24,117 bases of DNA from an uncultured Ruminococcus sp. Its GTDB lineage: Bacteria; Bacillota_A; Clostridia; Oscillospirales; Ruminococcaceae. A program made the translations under genes and the position numbers. The stretch covers positions 1 to 24,117 of the forward strand of contig CAMOXW010000179.1 in the NCBI GenBank assembly GCA_946629405.1, read 5' to 3'. The notes below the pieces were generated by a model. It was given only the letters and a program-made list of their open reading frames with translations, had not been told where the DNA came from and made no database searches. Every line of letters starts with the position of its first letter. Position 1 is the stretch's first letter. Below, in pieces: positions 14,392 through 21,345 of this stretch.

Positions 14392-15258
14392 ATGAGCAAC
14401 GAAAACATGAATGAGCCGGTTGTAAACGGAAATCAGGCAGCCGCTCTTAATGATTTTGAACCAGCAGCAGCTGCTGATGCTGCCGCAGCAAACAGTCTCC
14501 TCGACTTCGATGACGACCCCCTCAGCGCTACCGGCGTTTCCAGAAAAAGCCTCGTTATCTTCTTCCTCATCGATACATCAGGAAGTATGAAGGGAAAGAA
14601 AATGGGCGAGCTCAACACCGTTATGGAGGAGCTCATCCCTGAGATACGCAGAGTCGGTGAGGCTGATACAGAGGTCAAGGTCGCTGTTCTTACCTTCTCA
14701 ACTGAGGTAAGATGGATGTACTCCACCCCTATCGCTATCGAAGACTTTGAGTGGGCAAGACTCCGCGCAAGCGGCGTTACCAGCATGGGCGCTGCATTCA
14801 AGGAGCTCTCCGCAAGAATGTCCAGAAACAGCTACCTCAATTCCCCTTCACTCTCATTCGCTCCCGTTATCTTCCTCATGACTGACGGCTATCCCTCCGA
14901 CGACTACAGGGAGGGTCTTAAGGAGCTCCAGTCCAACAGCTGGTACAAGTTCGGCCTCAAGGCTGCCCTCGGTATCGGCGAAGAAGCTAACGATGACGTT
15001 CTTGCCGAATTCACAGGCTCCAAGGACACCGTTGTTCATGCTTACTCCGGAAGCCAGCTCGCTCAGATGATAAAGATCATCGCTGTAACCTCCGCTCAGA
15101 TCGGAAGCAAGAGTATGACTCTCTCCGATGACACTAACCATGAGCTCGGCGAGGAGGACGTTTTCTCCGCAAAGCAGAAGCTCCTCGGTCAGCAGATCCA
15201 GGAACTCGTAAGCAATCAGGTAGAGGACAGCGACGTCCCCTTCGATACAGGCTGGTAA
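14392..15258 (+). CDS. TerY-like von Willebrand factor A domain protein
   Basis: 288 residues, cytosolic. The VWA domain (about 52-240) has a complete MIDAS metal site: DTSGS at 61-65, Thr130 and Asp165 in LMTDGYPSDD. A 50-residue Ala/Asp-rich N-terminal extension (acidic LLDFDDD) precedes it and a C-terminal tail of about 45 residues follows. TerY proteins are small metal-binding VWA proteins that act with a kinase and a PP2C phosphatase in Ter-linked stress systems; that neighbourhood is exactly present here. The VWA probably presents or recruits partners in a Mg-dependent way. The gene is 51 bases after the kinase and 61 before the phosphatase. Confidence 0.9.
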   Translation: MSNENMNEPVVNGNQAAALNDFEPAAAADAAAANSLLDFDDDPLSATGVSRKSLVIFFLIDTSGSMKGKKMGELNTVMEELIPEIRRVGEADTEVKVAVLTFSTEVRWMYSTPIAIEDFEWARLRASGVTSMGAAFKELSARMSRNSYLNSPSLSFAPVIFLMTDGYPSDDYREGLKELQSNSWYKFGLKAALGIGEEANDDVLAEFTGSKDTVVHAYSGSQLAQMIKIIAVTSAQIGSKSMTLSDDTNHELGEEDVFSAKQKLLGQQIQELVSNQVEDSDVPFDTGW

Positions 15259-15319
15259 TCATCCCCCTTCAGACGCAGCATAATTATACTATTATTATCG
15301 GAAGGAGGATTGTATTCTT

Positions 15320-16237
15320 ATGTTCAACGGCTTCTGTCACTCGGTAAGAGGCGCAAGCCACGACAGAACAGGTCTCGTTTGTCAGGACAGCTCATCTTTC
15401 AAGGTCACCGACCACTATTCTATCGCTGTTGTAGCAGACGGTCACGGAAGCAAAAAACACTTCAGGAGCCATATCGGCTCAAAGTGCGCTGTTGAGGCTA
15501 CCATCGAAGCGATCGAAACCTATTTCGAGGATTATGACAACTTCGTCGCCAATTTTCCCAAGAACCATAAAATGATAATCCGCAATATCCAGAGGCTGGC
15601 TATCTTCAACTGGAATGAAAAGGTCAACGCGCACCTGAACGCCAACCCCGTTACCGAGGAGGAAAAAAGCAAGTTTACAGAGGAGGAATTCGCCGAAATA
15701 CAGCCTGAATCCTACTATGGCACTACCCTTATCGCCGGCATCGCCGCTGAGGACTTCACCTTCGGCATCCAGATTGGCGACGGCTCCCTCGTTGCTATTT
15801 TCGACGACGGCGAGGCTATCATGCCGATGGAGTACAATGAGGCTGCTCCGGCTAACGTTACCGCTTCAATGTGCAATTCCAACGCGGCAGGCTATTTCAG
15901 CGGTTTCTACGTTGACAATAAGAAGCTCATCGCTATGTATGCATCCACCGACGGCCTTTATACCTCGTTCGGAAGCGAGTACGACTTCCTCGATTATCAT
16001 ACCATCATTACAAGCCAGCTCTCCAATCTGGAGAACTTCAAATCGGTCATTATCAATAACCTTACCAAGCGCTCGCATTTCGGTACAGAGGACGATATCT
16101 CCCTCTCCTGCGTTTACAGTACCGATATGATCGATAACCATATGGACCTTATCCTCTCCAAAGTCGAGGAAAACAAAAAACGTGCCGCCGAAAGAAAGGC
16201 TGCACTCCTCACCAAGAAGATAGACAACTTTGAATGA
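15320..16237 (+). CDS. PP2C-family protein phosphatase
   Basis: 305 residues, cytosolic. PP2C motifs in order: CQDSSSF with Asp23, VVADGHGS with Asp40, YYGTTLIAGI, QIGDGSLVAI, ASTDGLYTS with Asp211, and GTEDDISLS with Asp258/259. These provide the metal-binding acidic residues for dephosphorylating Ser/Thr. A Lys/Arg/Glu-rich helix ends the protein. It is the third member of the kinase/VWA/phosphatase triad and should reverse the kinase. A GGAGG site lies about 11 bases before the ATG. Confidence 0.92.
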   Translation: MFNGFCHSVRGASHDRTGLVCQDSSSFKVTDHYSIAVVADGHGSKKHFRSHIGSKCAVEATIEAIETYFEDYDNFVANFPKNHKMIIRNIQRLAIFNWNEKVNAHLNANPVTEEEKSKFTEEEFAEIQPESYYGTTLIAGIAAEDFTFGIQIGDGSLVAIFDDGEAIMPMEYNEAAPANVTASMCNSNAAGYFSGFYVDNKKLIAMYASTDGLYTSFGSEYDFLDYHTIITSQLSNLENFKSVIINNLTKRSHFGTEDDISLSCVYSTDMIDNHMDLILSKVEENKKRAAERKAALLTKKIDNFE

Positions 16238-16248
16238 CCCCGCCTTAT

Positions 16249-16307
16249 AACGGCTGAGCCGTTTGCCCGCCTGTGCGGGATATAAATAACGCTGCCCCTC
16301 AGCAGCG
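16249..16307 (+). other. Three adjacent small hairpins between phosphatase and repeat-protein genes
   Basis: AACGGC-TGA-GCCGTT (16249-16263), CCCGC-CTGT-GCGGG (16266-16279) and CGCTG with CAGCG (16290-16307). All have perfect stems of 5 to 6 bp. None has a T run, so they are not standard terminators. They may tune relative expression or mark an RNA processing site. Confidence 0.5.
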
Positions 16308-16317
16308 AATACAACCG

Positions 16318-16324
16318 AAAGGGG
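16318..16324 (+). promoter_or_regulatory. Ribosome site that favours the GTG at 16331
   Basis: AAAGGGG ends 6 bases before GTG at 16331, only 3 before GTG at 16328 and 15 before ATG at 16340. Confidence 0.45.
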
Positions 16325-16330
16325 AAAGTG

Positions 16331-17650
16331 GTGTTTGCTATGGAAATTAGCGCTTTCTACAATACTGCAAAAAATTTTGCGACAAAGATCAAAACTGAAA
16401 AGCCGGAATATGTTACTGATCCCGATGCCTGTCTCTGTCTTATCATCGCCGATACTGATGAGATATTCGCCGGAATCACAACTATCGGGCTCGACACCGA
16501 CGGAAACATCGTTACCGTTCCCGCAGAAAACATTGCCGTTGCCTCCATTCTGGCAAACGGCAGCGCCAAGGCTAAGCAGCTTATCGTCATTTCCTTCGAC
16601 GACTTCAGCTTCTTCGAGCCAAGTCAGGAGAGTATAAACCTCCTCGCTTCATCCGGCGCAGACAACAGCGGCTGTCAGATAATAACCTCCCCCGAGGAGG
16701 CTGCTACGGCTGCAAGCATGAGCAATTCTCCCCCCGATTTCCTCAGCGGCTACGACGGAGCTACCTCAGCTCACTCTCTCGGCGCTCCCGCTGATTTTTC
16801 AGCCGGCTTTGACGTTGACGAGAGCAATCCCTTCTACGCTGCTCCCGATTCAGCCCCCGAGGCCGCTGCTCAGAATACCGCTGCCAGCACCAGCGACGGT
16901 CCCAAGTTCTTGTATGAGCAGCCCTCAGAGGCTCAGCAGATGGGTGCGAGCGGTTTCGTTGCAGCAGGTCAGCAGTCCGGCTATCCGCAGCAGAGCGGTT
17001 ACCCCCAGCAGCAGTCCGGTTATCCCCAGCAGAGCGGCTACCCGCAGCAGAGCGGTTATCCCCAGCAGGGCGGCTTCCCGCAGCAGGGCGGCTTCCCGCA
17101 GCAGGGTGGTTTCCCGCAGCAGGGTGGATTCCCGCAGCAGGGTGGTTTCCCGCAGCAGGGCGGCTATCCCCAGCGGGGCGGCTATCCTCAGCAGGGCGGC
17201 TATCCTCAGCAGGGCGGCTACCCCCAGCAGGGCGGTTACCCCCAGCAGGGCGGTTTCCCGCAGCCTAAGCCATTCATGGGCGGCGGTACCCATACCTCTG
17301 TATACCAGAACGGCGGCATAAACGCTGCCCCCTATAATCAGGGCTATACCGGCCATTCCGTTCATGTCGGCGGCGCGGCTCCCATGAGAAGTGCTTACCA
17401 GAACAGCGTTCAGCAGAGCAGCGTTATGCTCTCCAGGAACAGCGGCGGTGCCTTTAAAAAGAGACTCAGCAGCTTCCTCGATGATGATGGCAGCGGAATC
17501 GACGCTGAGACCGCTGAGATCGCTGCAAATGCTGCTACAGCAGGCGAGACAAGCCTCGAGGACGGTCCCATGTCTAAGAGCGATATGCTCAAACAGGCTA
17601 AAGACAGGAAAAAGATCGCCAAGGCAAACCTCAAGAACAACAAGTTCTGA
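16331..17650 (+). CDS. Repeat protein with low-complexity QQGGYP domain, last gene of the TerY-type operon
   Basis: About 439 residues. The N-terminal domain (about 1-125) has the order [15 protein letters not shown], then [15 protein letters not shown], then QLIVISF and a following helix. This resembles the cytidine-deaminase-like fold with a PAEN in place of the catalytic HAE/CAE, and without the zinc cysteines, so if related it would be inactive. This is inference. An acidic Ala-rich linker leads to sixteen hexapeptides ([18 protein letters not shown]), then a Gly/Asn/Gln-rich region and a charged Lys-rich tail. Such Gln/Gly/Tyr/Pro-rich tracts are typical of flexible, self-associating segments. 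Being in the same operon as a kinase and phosphatase, it is a plausible substrate or effector. The start could also be the ATG at 16340. Confidence 0.8.
   Translation: MFAMEISAFYNTAKNFATKIKTEKPEYVTDPDACLCLIIADTDEIFAGITTIGLDTDGNIVTVPAENIAVASILANGSAKAKQLIVISFDDFSFFEPSQESINLLASSGADNSGCQIITSPEEAATAASMSNSPPDFLSGYDGATSAHSLGAPADFSAGFDVDESNPFYAAPDSAPEAAAQNTAASTSDGPKFLYEQPSEAQQMGASGFVAAGQQSGYPQQSGYPQQQSGYPQQSGYPQQSGYPQQGGFPQQGGFPQQGGFPQQGGFPQQGGFPQQGGYPQRGGYPQQGGYPQQGGYPQQGGYPQQGGFPQPKPFMGGGTHTSVYQNGGINAAPYNQGYTGHSVHVGGAAPMRSAYQNSVQQSSVMLSRNSGGAFKKRLSSFLDDDGSGIDAETAEIAANAATAGETSLEDGPMSKSDMLKQAKDRKKIAKANLKNNKF
16970..17260 (+). repeat. Sixteen 18-bp coding repeats (QQGGYP type)
   Basis: In-frame 18-base units encode QQSGYP (five, one with an extra Gln), QQGGFP (six) and QQGGYP or QRGGYP (five). 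Similar codons recur between neighbouring units, suggesting recent unit duplication. Not CRISPR: there are no spacers. Confidence 0.92.
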
Positions 17651-17661
17651 TAAATAATCCT

Positions 17662-17694
17662 CTGCGCTCCGCGGTCCATTCCGCGTGAGCGCAG
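17662..17694 (+). terminator. Hairpin at the end of the TerY-type operon
   Basis: CTGCGCTC (17662-17669) pairs with GAGCGCAG (17687-17694), and GCGG with CCGC inside: a long GC-rich stem 12 bases after the stop. No clear T run follows, so intrinsic termination may be weak. Confidence 0.55.
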
Positions 17695-17843
17695 CCGTTC
17701 AGTGCTCTACATATTGCGGTACGCTGTATTTCCTGAGGATCATGTACAGCAGGAAAATGTTCAACACATTAGCCAAAACTCTCATTAGAGAAGCTTCAAT
17801 AATTCACAGCAATGGCAAAATTGATTTTTTCAATATTTTCCGC

Positions 17844-17872
17844 TTGCAATTTGTTGCTTCTTGTGATATAAT
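17844..17872 (+). promoter_or_regulatory. Sigma-A promoter of the 178-residue membrane protein gene
   Basis: TTGCAA (17844-17849), a 17-base spacer and TATAAT (17867-17872). The rest of the 17695-17968 intergenic stretch holds no gene that I can support. Confidence 0.75.
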
Positions 17873-17917
17873 TGTAAGAGCGGCGCAATGCTGATGGAAA
17901 ACTACAATCGACTTATG

Positions 17918-17945
17918 ATTTATCAATAAGCACTGATTGATAAAT
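17918..17945 (+). repeat. Perfect inverted repeat in the leader of the membrane protein gene
   Basis: ATTTATCAAT (17918-17927) and ATTGATAAAT (17936-17945) are perfect 10-base arms around an 8-base centre, about 40 bases after the expected start of transcription. It could be an operator or an RNA hairpin just upstream of the AAGGG ribosome site. Confidence 0.6.
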
Positions 17946-17968
17946 ACCGGAGTCAGAAAGGGATATAT

Positions 17969-18505
17969 ATGACTTATTTGCTTAATGTTGATGAGGCTAT
18001 TGACAGAAAATTTCTCGTGATCAAGAATATTAAAGGACAGGCTGAACCCGGTACCATAATCCATGTTATGGACGCTGAAAAAGTTTCTAATCAGCTTCAC
18101 GTTACATACCGCGTTGCCCGCTTCAACGGTAAATACCACGATTATCAGGACTATAACGCTAAGTTCGAGGATCTTGCTTCCTTCTGCAAGTGGGCTCAGC
18201 CTGATAATTTCATCGCAAGAAATTACGAAAGCTTCAGCATAAAGGATATACAGCACTACATCAAGGTGAAAAACAGGACATTCGCTTCATTCTGTCTGCC
18301 CCTTATTATCATTTTTGCTGCTATCGTGTGGGCTGCTGCACTCGTTCTCCTCAAGGATAATATGATGCTTGCAGCTGTTCTCGGCTCAGCTCTTACCGTT
18401 GTTGCTGTTTTAGTTGTTCTTGTGCTCTTTAAATCGCAGAAGAAAAAAGAAAAAATGCGTATGTATAAGAAGATGACCTCACGATGGGGCGTCGTTATTG
18501 AATAG
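17969..18505 (+). CDS. Hypothetical membrane protein, 178 residues
   Basis: A soluble N-terminal part of about 105 residues with beta-rich segments (RKFLVIKNIKG, HVTYRVARFNG) is followed by two hydrophobic helices (about 108-128 and 132-153) and a basic tail (KSQKKKEKMRMYKK). Positive residues flanking the helix pair suggest both ends are cytoplasmic. No enzymatic motif and no family that I recognise. Single-gene unit with its own promoter, an AAGGG site 6 bases before the ATG and a strong terminator. Confidence 0.82.
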   Translation: MTYLLNVDEAIDRKFLVIKNIKGQAEPGTIIHVMDAEKVSNQLHVTYRVARFNGKYHDYQDYNAKFEDLASFCKWAQPDNFIARNYESFSIKDIQHYIKVKNRTFASFCLPLIIIFAAIVWAAALVLLKDNMMLAAVLGSALTVVAVLVVLVLFKSQKKKEKMRMYKKMTSRWGVVIE

Positions 18506-18511
18506 CAGATC

Positions 18512-18547
18512 AGCCATACAAGGTCACTTGTATGGCTTTTGTTTTTG
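18512..18547 (+). terminator. Strong Rho-independent terminator
   Basis: AGCCATACAAG (18512-18522) and CTTGTATGGCT (18527-18537) form a perfect 11-bp stem with a GTCA loop, followed by TTTGTTTTTG, 6 bases after the stop. Confidence 0.93.
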
Positions 18548-18563
18548 TATTCACCTGTTAACC

Positions 18564-19538
18564 TTATATCGACACATACTCCGGGTCAGTGTTGACCGCG
18601 CGCAGCCTCGCATCCACTGCGGCATGATCTGTCCCCTCACCTATAACTATAAGCACGGATTGTCCCTCCTCTGCCGGTATAAGCTCTATCCGCTCCGGAG
18701 AAGCGTTCACTCTCAGCCAGCCTCCCCCGGAAGCCGGCAGCCCGCCCTTTATACGGTAAATCTTCCCGCAGCTGCTCATTATCCCGCTGAGCACTGCGGG
18801 TATCTCATTTTCCGGAATACGAAGGTTCATATAATAATGCGTCGTGCTGCTGATATCGTCCGGGAGGTATAGCTTCACATACCTCGCTCCACGGTATCCT
18901 GCGTTCATCAGCTTCGTATAATCATCACCGTCAAGACTGCTCCAGTCCTTCGCAAATACATCCGCAAGACTGAATTTCCGGTCGCATTTCACTGCCGCAA
19001 GCGCACGTTCCAGGTGTGCAAGGACTTTTCCAGCCTCCTCGTCAGGAGACCCCCTCCCGGGCAGTCCGAGCTTGCTCAGTATAAGCTTGCCGCTGCACGC
19101 CGCCTGCGACGCAAGCAGGTACTCCATCTGCCCGCCGAGGTCTTCCTTCATCGTCGGATCAACAATGGTCAGTACGCTCCCCGGCTCGAACCAACGGTCA
19201 AGCGGAGATTCGTGCAGAAGGTCAAAAAATTCATCCATATCAAAAATACCGGACGGCTCAACTATCACCCGGTCAAAATGCTGCATCCCGAGGGAAATAA
19301 GCTGAGTCTTGAACCGCCTGCGGTGACAGTCCGGATCTCCGCCGCCTGCCACCATTTCAAGTGTACAGCCGTCTGTTTTAAGCTCCTGAAGCATCATCAT
19401 ATCGGCATTCACCGCCCCGAAATCATTCTCCAGCACAGCAATACGTTTTCCCTGAGAAATGAGATACTTCGCATAGCCGATGAGAAAGGTCGTCTTCCCC
19501 GAGCCGAGAATTCCCGTGATAAGGTCTATCCTTGTCAT
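18564..19538 (-). CDS. CobW/COG0523-like G3E GTPase lacking the CxCC motif
   Basis: 324 residues. P-loop GILGSGKTT (9-17), ENDFGAVNAD (37-46), EPSGI (94-98) and a SKLG in the place of NKxD all fit the G3E P-loop GTPases that insert metals into proteins (CobW, YeiR, ZNG1). The metal motif normally written CxCC should fall near residue 66-72, but here the sequence is GGGDPDCHRRR with a single Cys. Metal handling may thus be altered or lost. The C-terminal CobW_C-like half is present and of normal length. The ATG lies one base after the stop of the flippase gene, so translation is coupled. Confidence 0.85.
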   Translation of the reverse strand: MTRIDLITGILGSGKTTFLIGYAKYLISQGKRIAVLENDFGAVNADMMMLQELKTDGCTLEMVAGGGDPDCHRRRFKTQLISLGMQHFDRVIVEPSGIFDMDEFFDLLHESPLDRWFEPGSVLTIVDPTMKEDLGGQMEYLLASQAACSGKLILSKLGLPGRGSPDEEAGKVLAHLERALAAVKCDRKFSLADVFAKDWSSLDGDDYTKLMNAGYRGARYVKLYLPDDISSTTHYYMNLRIPENEIPAVLSGIMSSCGKIYRIKGGLPASGGGWLRVNASPERIELIPAEEGQSVLIVIGEGTDHAAVDARLRAVNTDPEYVSI

Positions 19539-19539
19539 T

Positions 19540-20976
19540 TCACTTTTCCTCCCGTTTTAAAAGCTTGTTTACAGTAAGAAACATCGGCTTAATGTCGATA
19601 GCAGTGATGACCGCCGTCGTCATCAGCAGAAGTACAAAATATCCCGCCGGACGGAATATCCAGAGCCCGCACATCACAAGCAGCAGCGCTGTGTTCGCTG
19701 TTATCCTTACCGCTGAAAACCTGAACGGCACATAATAACGTGCATCGATCATGCGTATACAGTAGCACAGCAGGTAGCTCATGAACGTCGCCAGCGCCGC
19801 CCCCTGTATCCCCCACTCCGGTATCAGGCAGATGTTAAGGATAATGTTGACCGTACAGACCGAAAATATGCTCCAGAAAGCGTTCCTCGTATGCCCCGTA
19901 GCTGTATATATGCCGTTCAGGAAAAAGGCAAGGCAGGTGAATACGGCTGCCGCGATCAGAAGCGGTGTGTAACGGTAGGCTGTCGAGTATTCCGGATAGG
20001 TGCTGTAGTTTATTATGATCGCCGATATAGGACGAAGAAATATCATAAGCCCCGCTGCGCCAATGAACAGCATAGCCTCGAACGAGGAGTAGACCTTCTC
20101 GTAAAACCGCTCACGGTCGGCGGAATCATTCTCGGTTATCGCGGACATATTCCACGCCTGAAAAAATATCGTCGCCGCCATTGATACAAGGTTCGGGACC
20201 TTTGTCGCTGCGGAGTATATCCCTGCCGCGTCAACGCCTGTGAATACGCGGTCGCTGTGGATGTTGCCAATAAATATCTGGTCGGAAAAGCCGGTAAACG
20301 TCCACATAACTGCGGTCGGCACAAGCGGCAGCGAAAAACGCAGCATTACCCTGCCAAACGTAAGATCAACACTTTTCAGGCTGAAATAGCGGCGCAGATT
20401 CGCTGCTGTGAACAGAAATACTGCCGAGCACAGGTCGGAAAGTATTCCAGAAAGCATAAAGCCCCTGACACCGAGTTCCATGCCGGAAATGAATATCAAG
20501 CTGAATACGAACAGCAGCATCGTCGTCAGTATACCGTCAAAGGCAAAGAGCTTCACCATTCCTCGCGCACGGACAAACTGTGCACAGAGCGCTCTTGACG
20601 CAGAAGCGCATATATATATAACCAGCAGCACGGTGTAGCCGCTTATCTGCCTCAGGAACGGCACAAGCCTCAGCAACGGCGAAACTGCAAGCATCAAGGC
20701 AAGTCCGGATGCCATGATAACTGCGGCAGTCGAGAATATCTGCCTTTTGTCATAACGCTTGTCAAGTCCGTACCTGACGACCGCCTCGGTTATTGAAAAC
20801 GTGAACACCGGCAGCATGAACAGCAGCAGCGTATCAAGAAGGGTCTTGGTATAAAAGCCCGATGGACTGAAATGCTTGGTGTAGAGGTTGTTCAGCAGGA
20901 GGGAAAATATCTTCGAGCTGAAGCTCCCTACCGCAAAGATCACGGTGTTGAGCGCAAGATTCTTGTATTTGTTCAT
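19540..20976 (-). CDS. Polysaccharide/lipid flippase of the MATE-MVF superfamily (Wzx-like)
   Basis: 478 residues with about 12 to 14 hydrophobic helices and no soluble domain. The N-terminus (NLALNTVIFAVGSFSSKIFSLL), the conserved YSAATKVPNLVS segment around helix 7 and the IPEWGIQGAALAT segment in the second half are the usual marks of oligosaccharide flippases (Polysacc_synt). Such proteins move lipid-linked sugars across the membrane. No glycosyltransferase is adjacent, so the substrate is unclear. GGAGG lies 6 bases before the ATG. First gene of a two-gene unit with the CobW-like gene. Confidence 0.88.
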   Translation of the reverse strand: MNKYKNLALNTVIFAVGSFSSKIFSLLLNNLYTKHFSPSGFYTKTLLDTLLLFMLPVFTFSITEAVVRYGLDKRYDKRQIFSTAAVIMASGLALMLAVSPLLRLVPFLRQISGYTVLLVIYICASASRALCAQFVRARGMVKLFAFDGILTTMLLFVFSLIFISGMELGVRGFMLSGILSDLCSAVFLFTAANLRRYFSLKSVDLTFGRVMLRFSLPLVPTAVMWTFTGFSDQIFIGNIHSDRVFTGVDAAGIYSAATKVPNLVSMAATIFFQAWNMSAITENDSADRERFYEKVYSSFEAMLFIGAAGLMIFLRPISAIIINYSTYPEYSTAYRYTPLLIAAAVFTCLAFFLNGIYTATGHTRNAFWSIFSVCTVNIILNICLIPEWGIQGAALATFMSYLLCYCIRMIDARYYVPFRFSAVRITANTALLLVMCGLWIFRPAGYFVLLLMTTAVITAIDIKPMFLTVNKLLKREEK

Positions 20977-20998
20977 CTGGATCCTCCCTTACCTCACT

Positions 20999-21027
20999 AT
21001 TATACCACAAACATTCCCTTTTGTCAC
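20999..21027 (-). promoter_or_regulatory. Sigma-A promoter of the flippase-GTPase operon
   Basis: Minus-strand GTGACA (21022-21027), a 17-base spacer and TATAAT (20999-21004), giving a leader of only about 15 bases. Confidence 0.75.
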
Positions 21028-21147
21028 CCCCTGAGCCGGAGTGTGGGCCGGGTAAGATTCTGAACCGCACGAAAGCAATCCGCTTTATGAGCAGGCTGCG
21101 CCGCCTTTCATGCCGTGAGATATTTAAAAGCCAGCCGTAATAATTCT

Positions 21148-21203
21148 TAACCAGTTAACCAGCACTAACCAGATAAAAGAAAATGTCCGAACGGGTTAGT
21201 GCT
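21148..21203. repeat. TAACCAG direct repeats and a 10-bp inverted repeat
   Basis: TAACCAG occurs at 21148, 21156 and 21166. AGCACTAACC (21161-21170) is repeated inverted as GGTTAGTGCT (21194-21203). No T run follows, so it is more likely a protein-binding cluster than a terminator. It lies 67 bases upstream of the surface-protein promoter. Confidence 0.55.
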
Positions 21204-21227
21204 ATATAACAAAATTATTCCGCTAAA

Positions 21228-21239
21228 TTAAACGTTTAA
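21228..21239. promoter_or_regulatory. Candidate LacI-type operator palindrome
   Basis: TTAAACGTTTAA is a perfect 12-base palindrome with a central CG, the usual form of LacI-family operators. It is centred about 36 bases upstream of the -35 box at 21270. Confidence 0.45.
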
Positions 21240-21269
21240 AGCCAGAGGGACGAATTTTCCACACAATGA

Positions 21270-21298
21270 TTGACAGAATATCAGCTTTCTGTTATCAT
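21270..21298 (+). promoter_or_regulatory. Sigma-A promoter of the surface-protein operon
   Basis: TTGACA (21270-21275), a 17-base spacer and TATCAT (21293-21298). Confidence 0.78.
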
Positions 21299-21345
21299 AA
21301 TAGAAGTTAGAGACTTCTAACAATTATCTAAAAGGAGCTGTTATA

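Noticed and set aside
16970..17260. CRISPR-like array
   Set aside because: The 18-bp units are directly adjacent and in frame with no unique spacers.
16809..17365. Arg/Ser-rich and Leu/Ala-rich repeat frames over the QQGGYP region, both strands
   Set aside because: They are frame shadows of the 18-bp repeats; the QQGGYP frame continues into conserved-looking flanks and has the ribosome site.
19014..19577. 187-codon plus-strand frame
   Set aside because: Antisense to the CobW-like GTPase, which has clear P-loop motifs and is coupled to the upstream gene.
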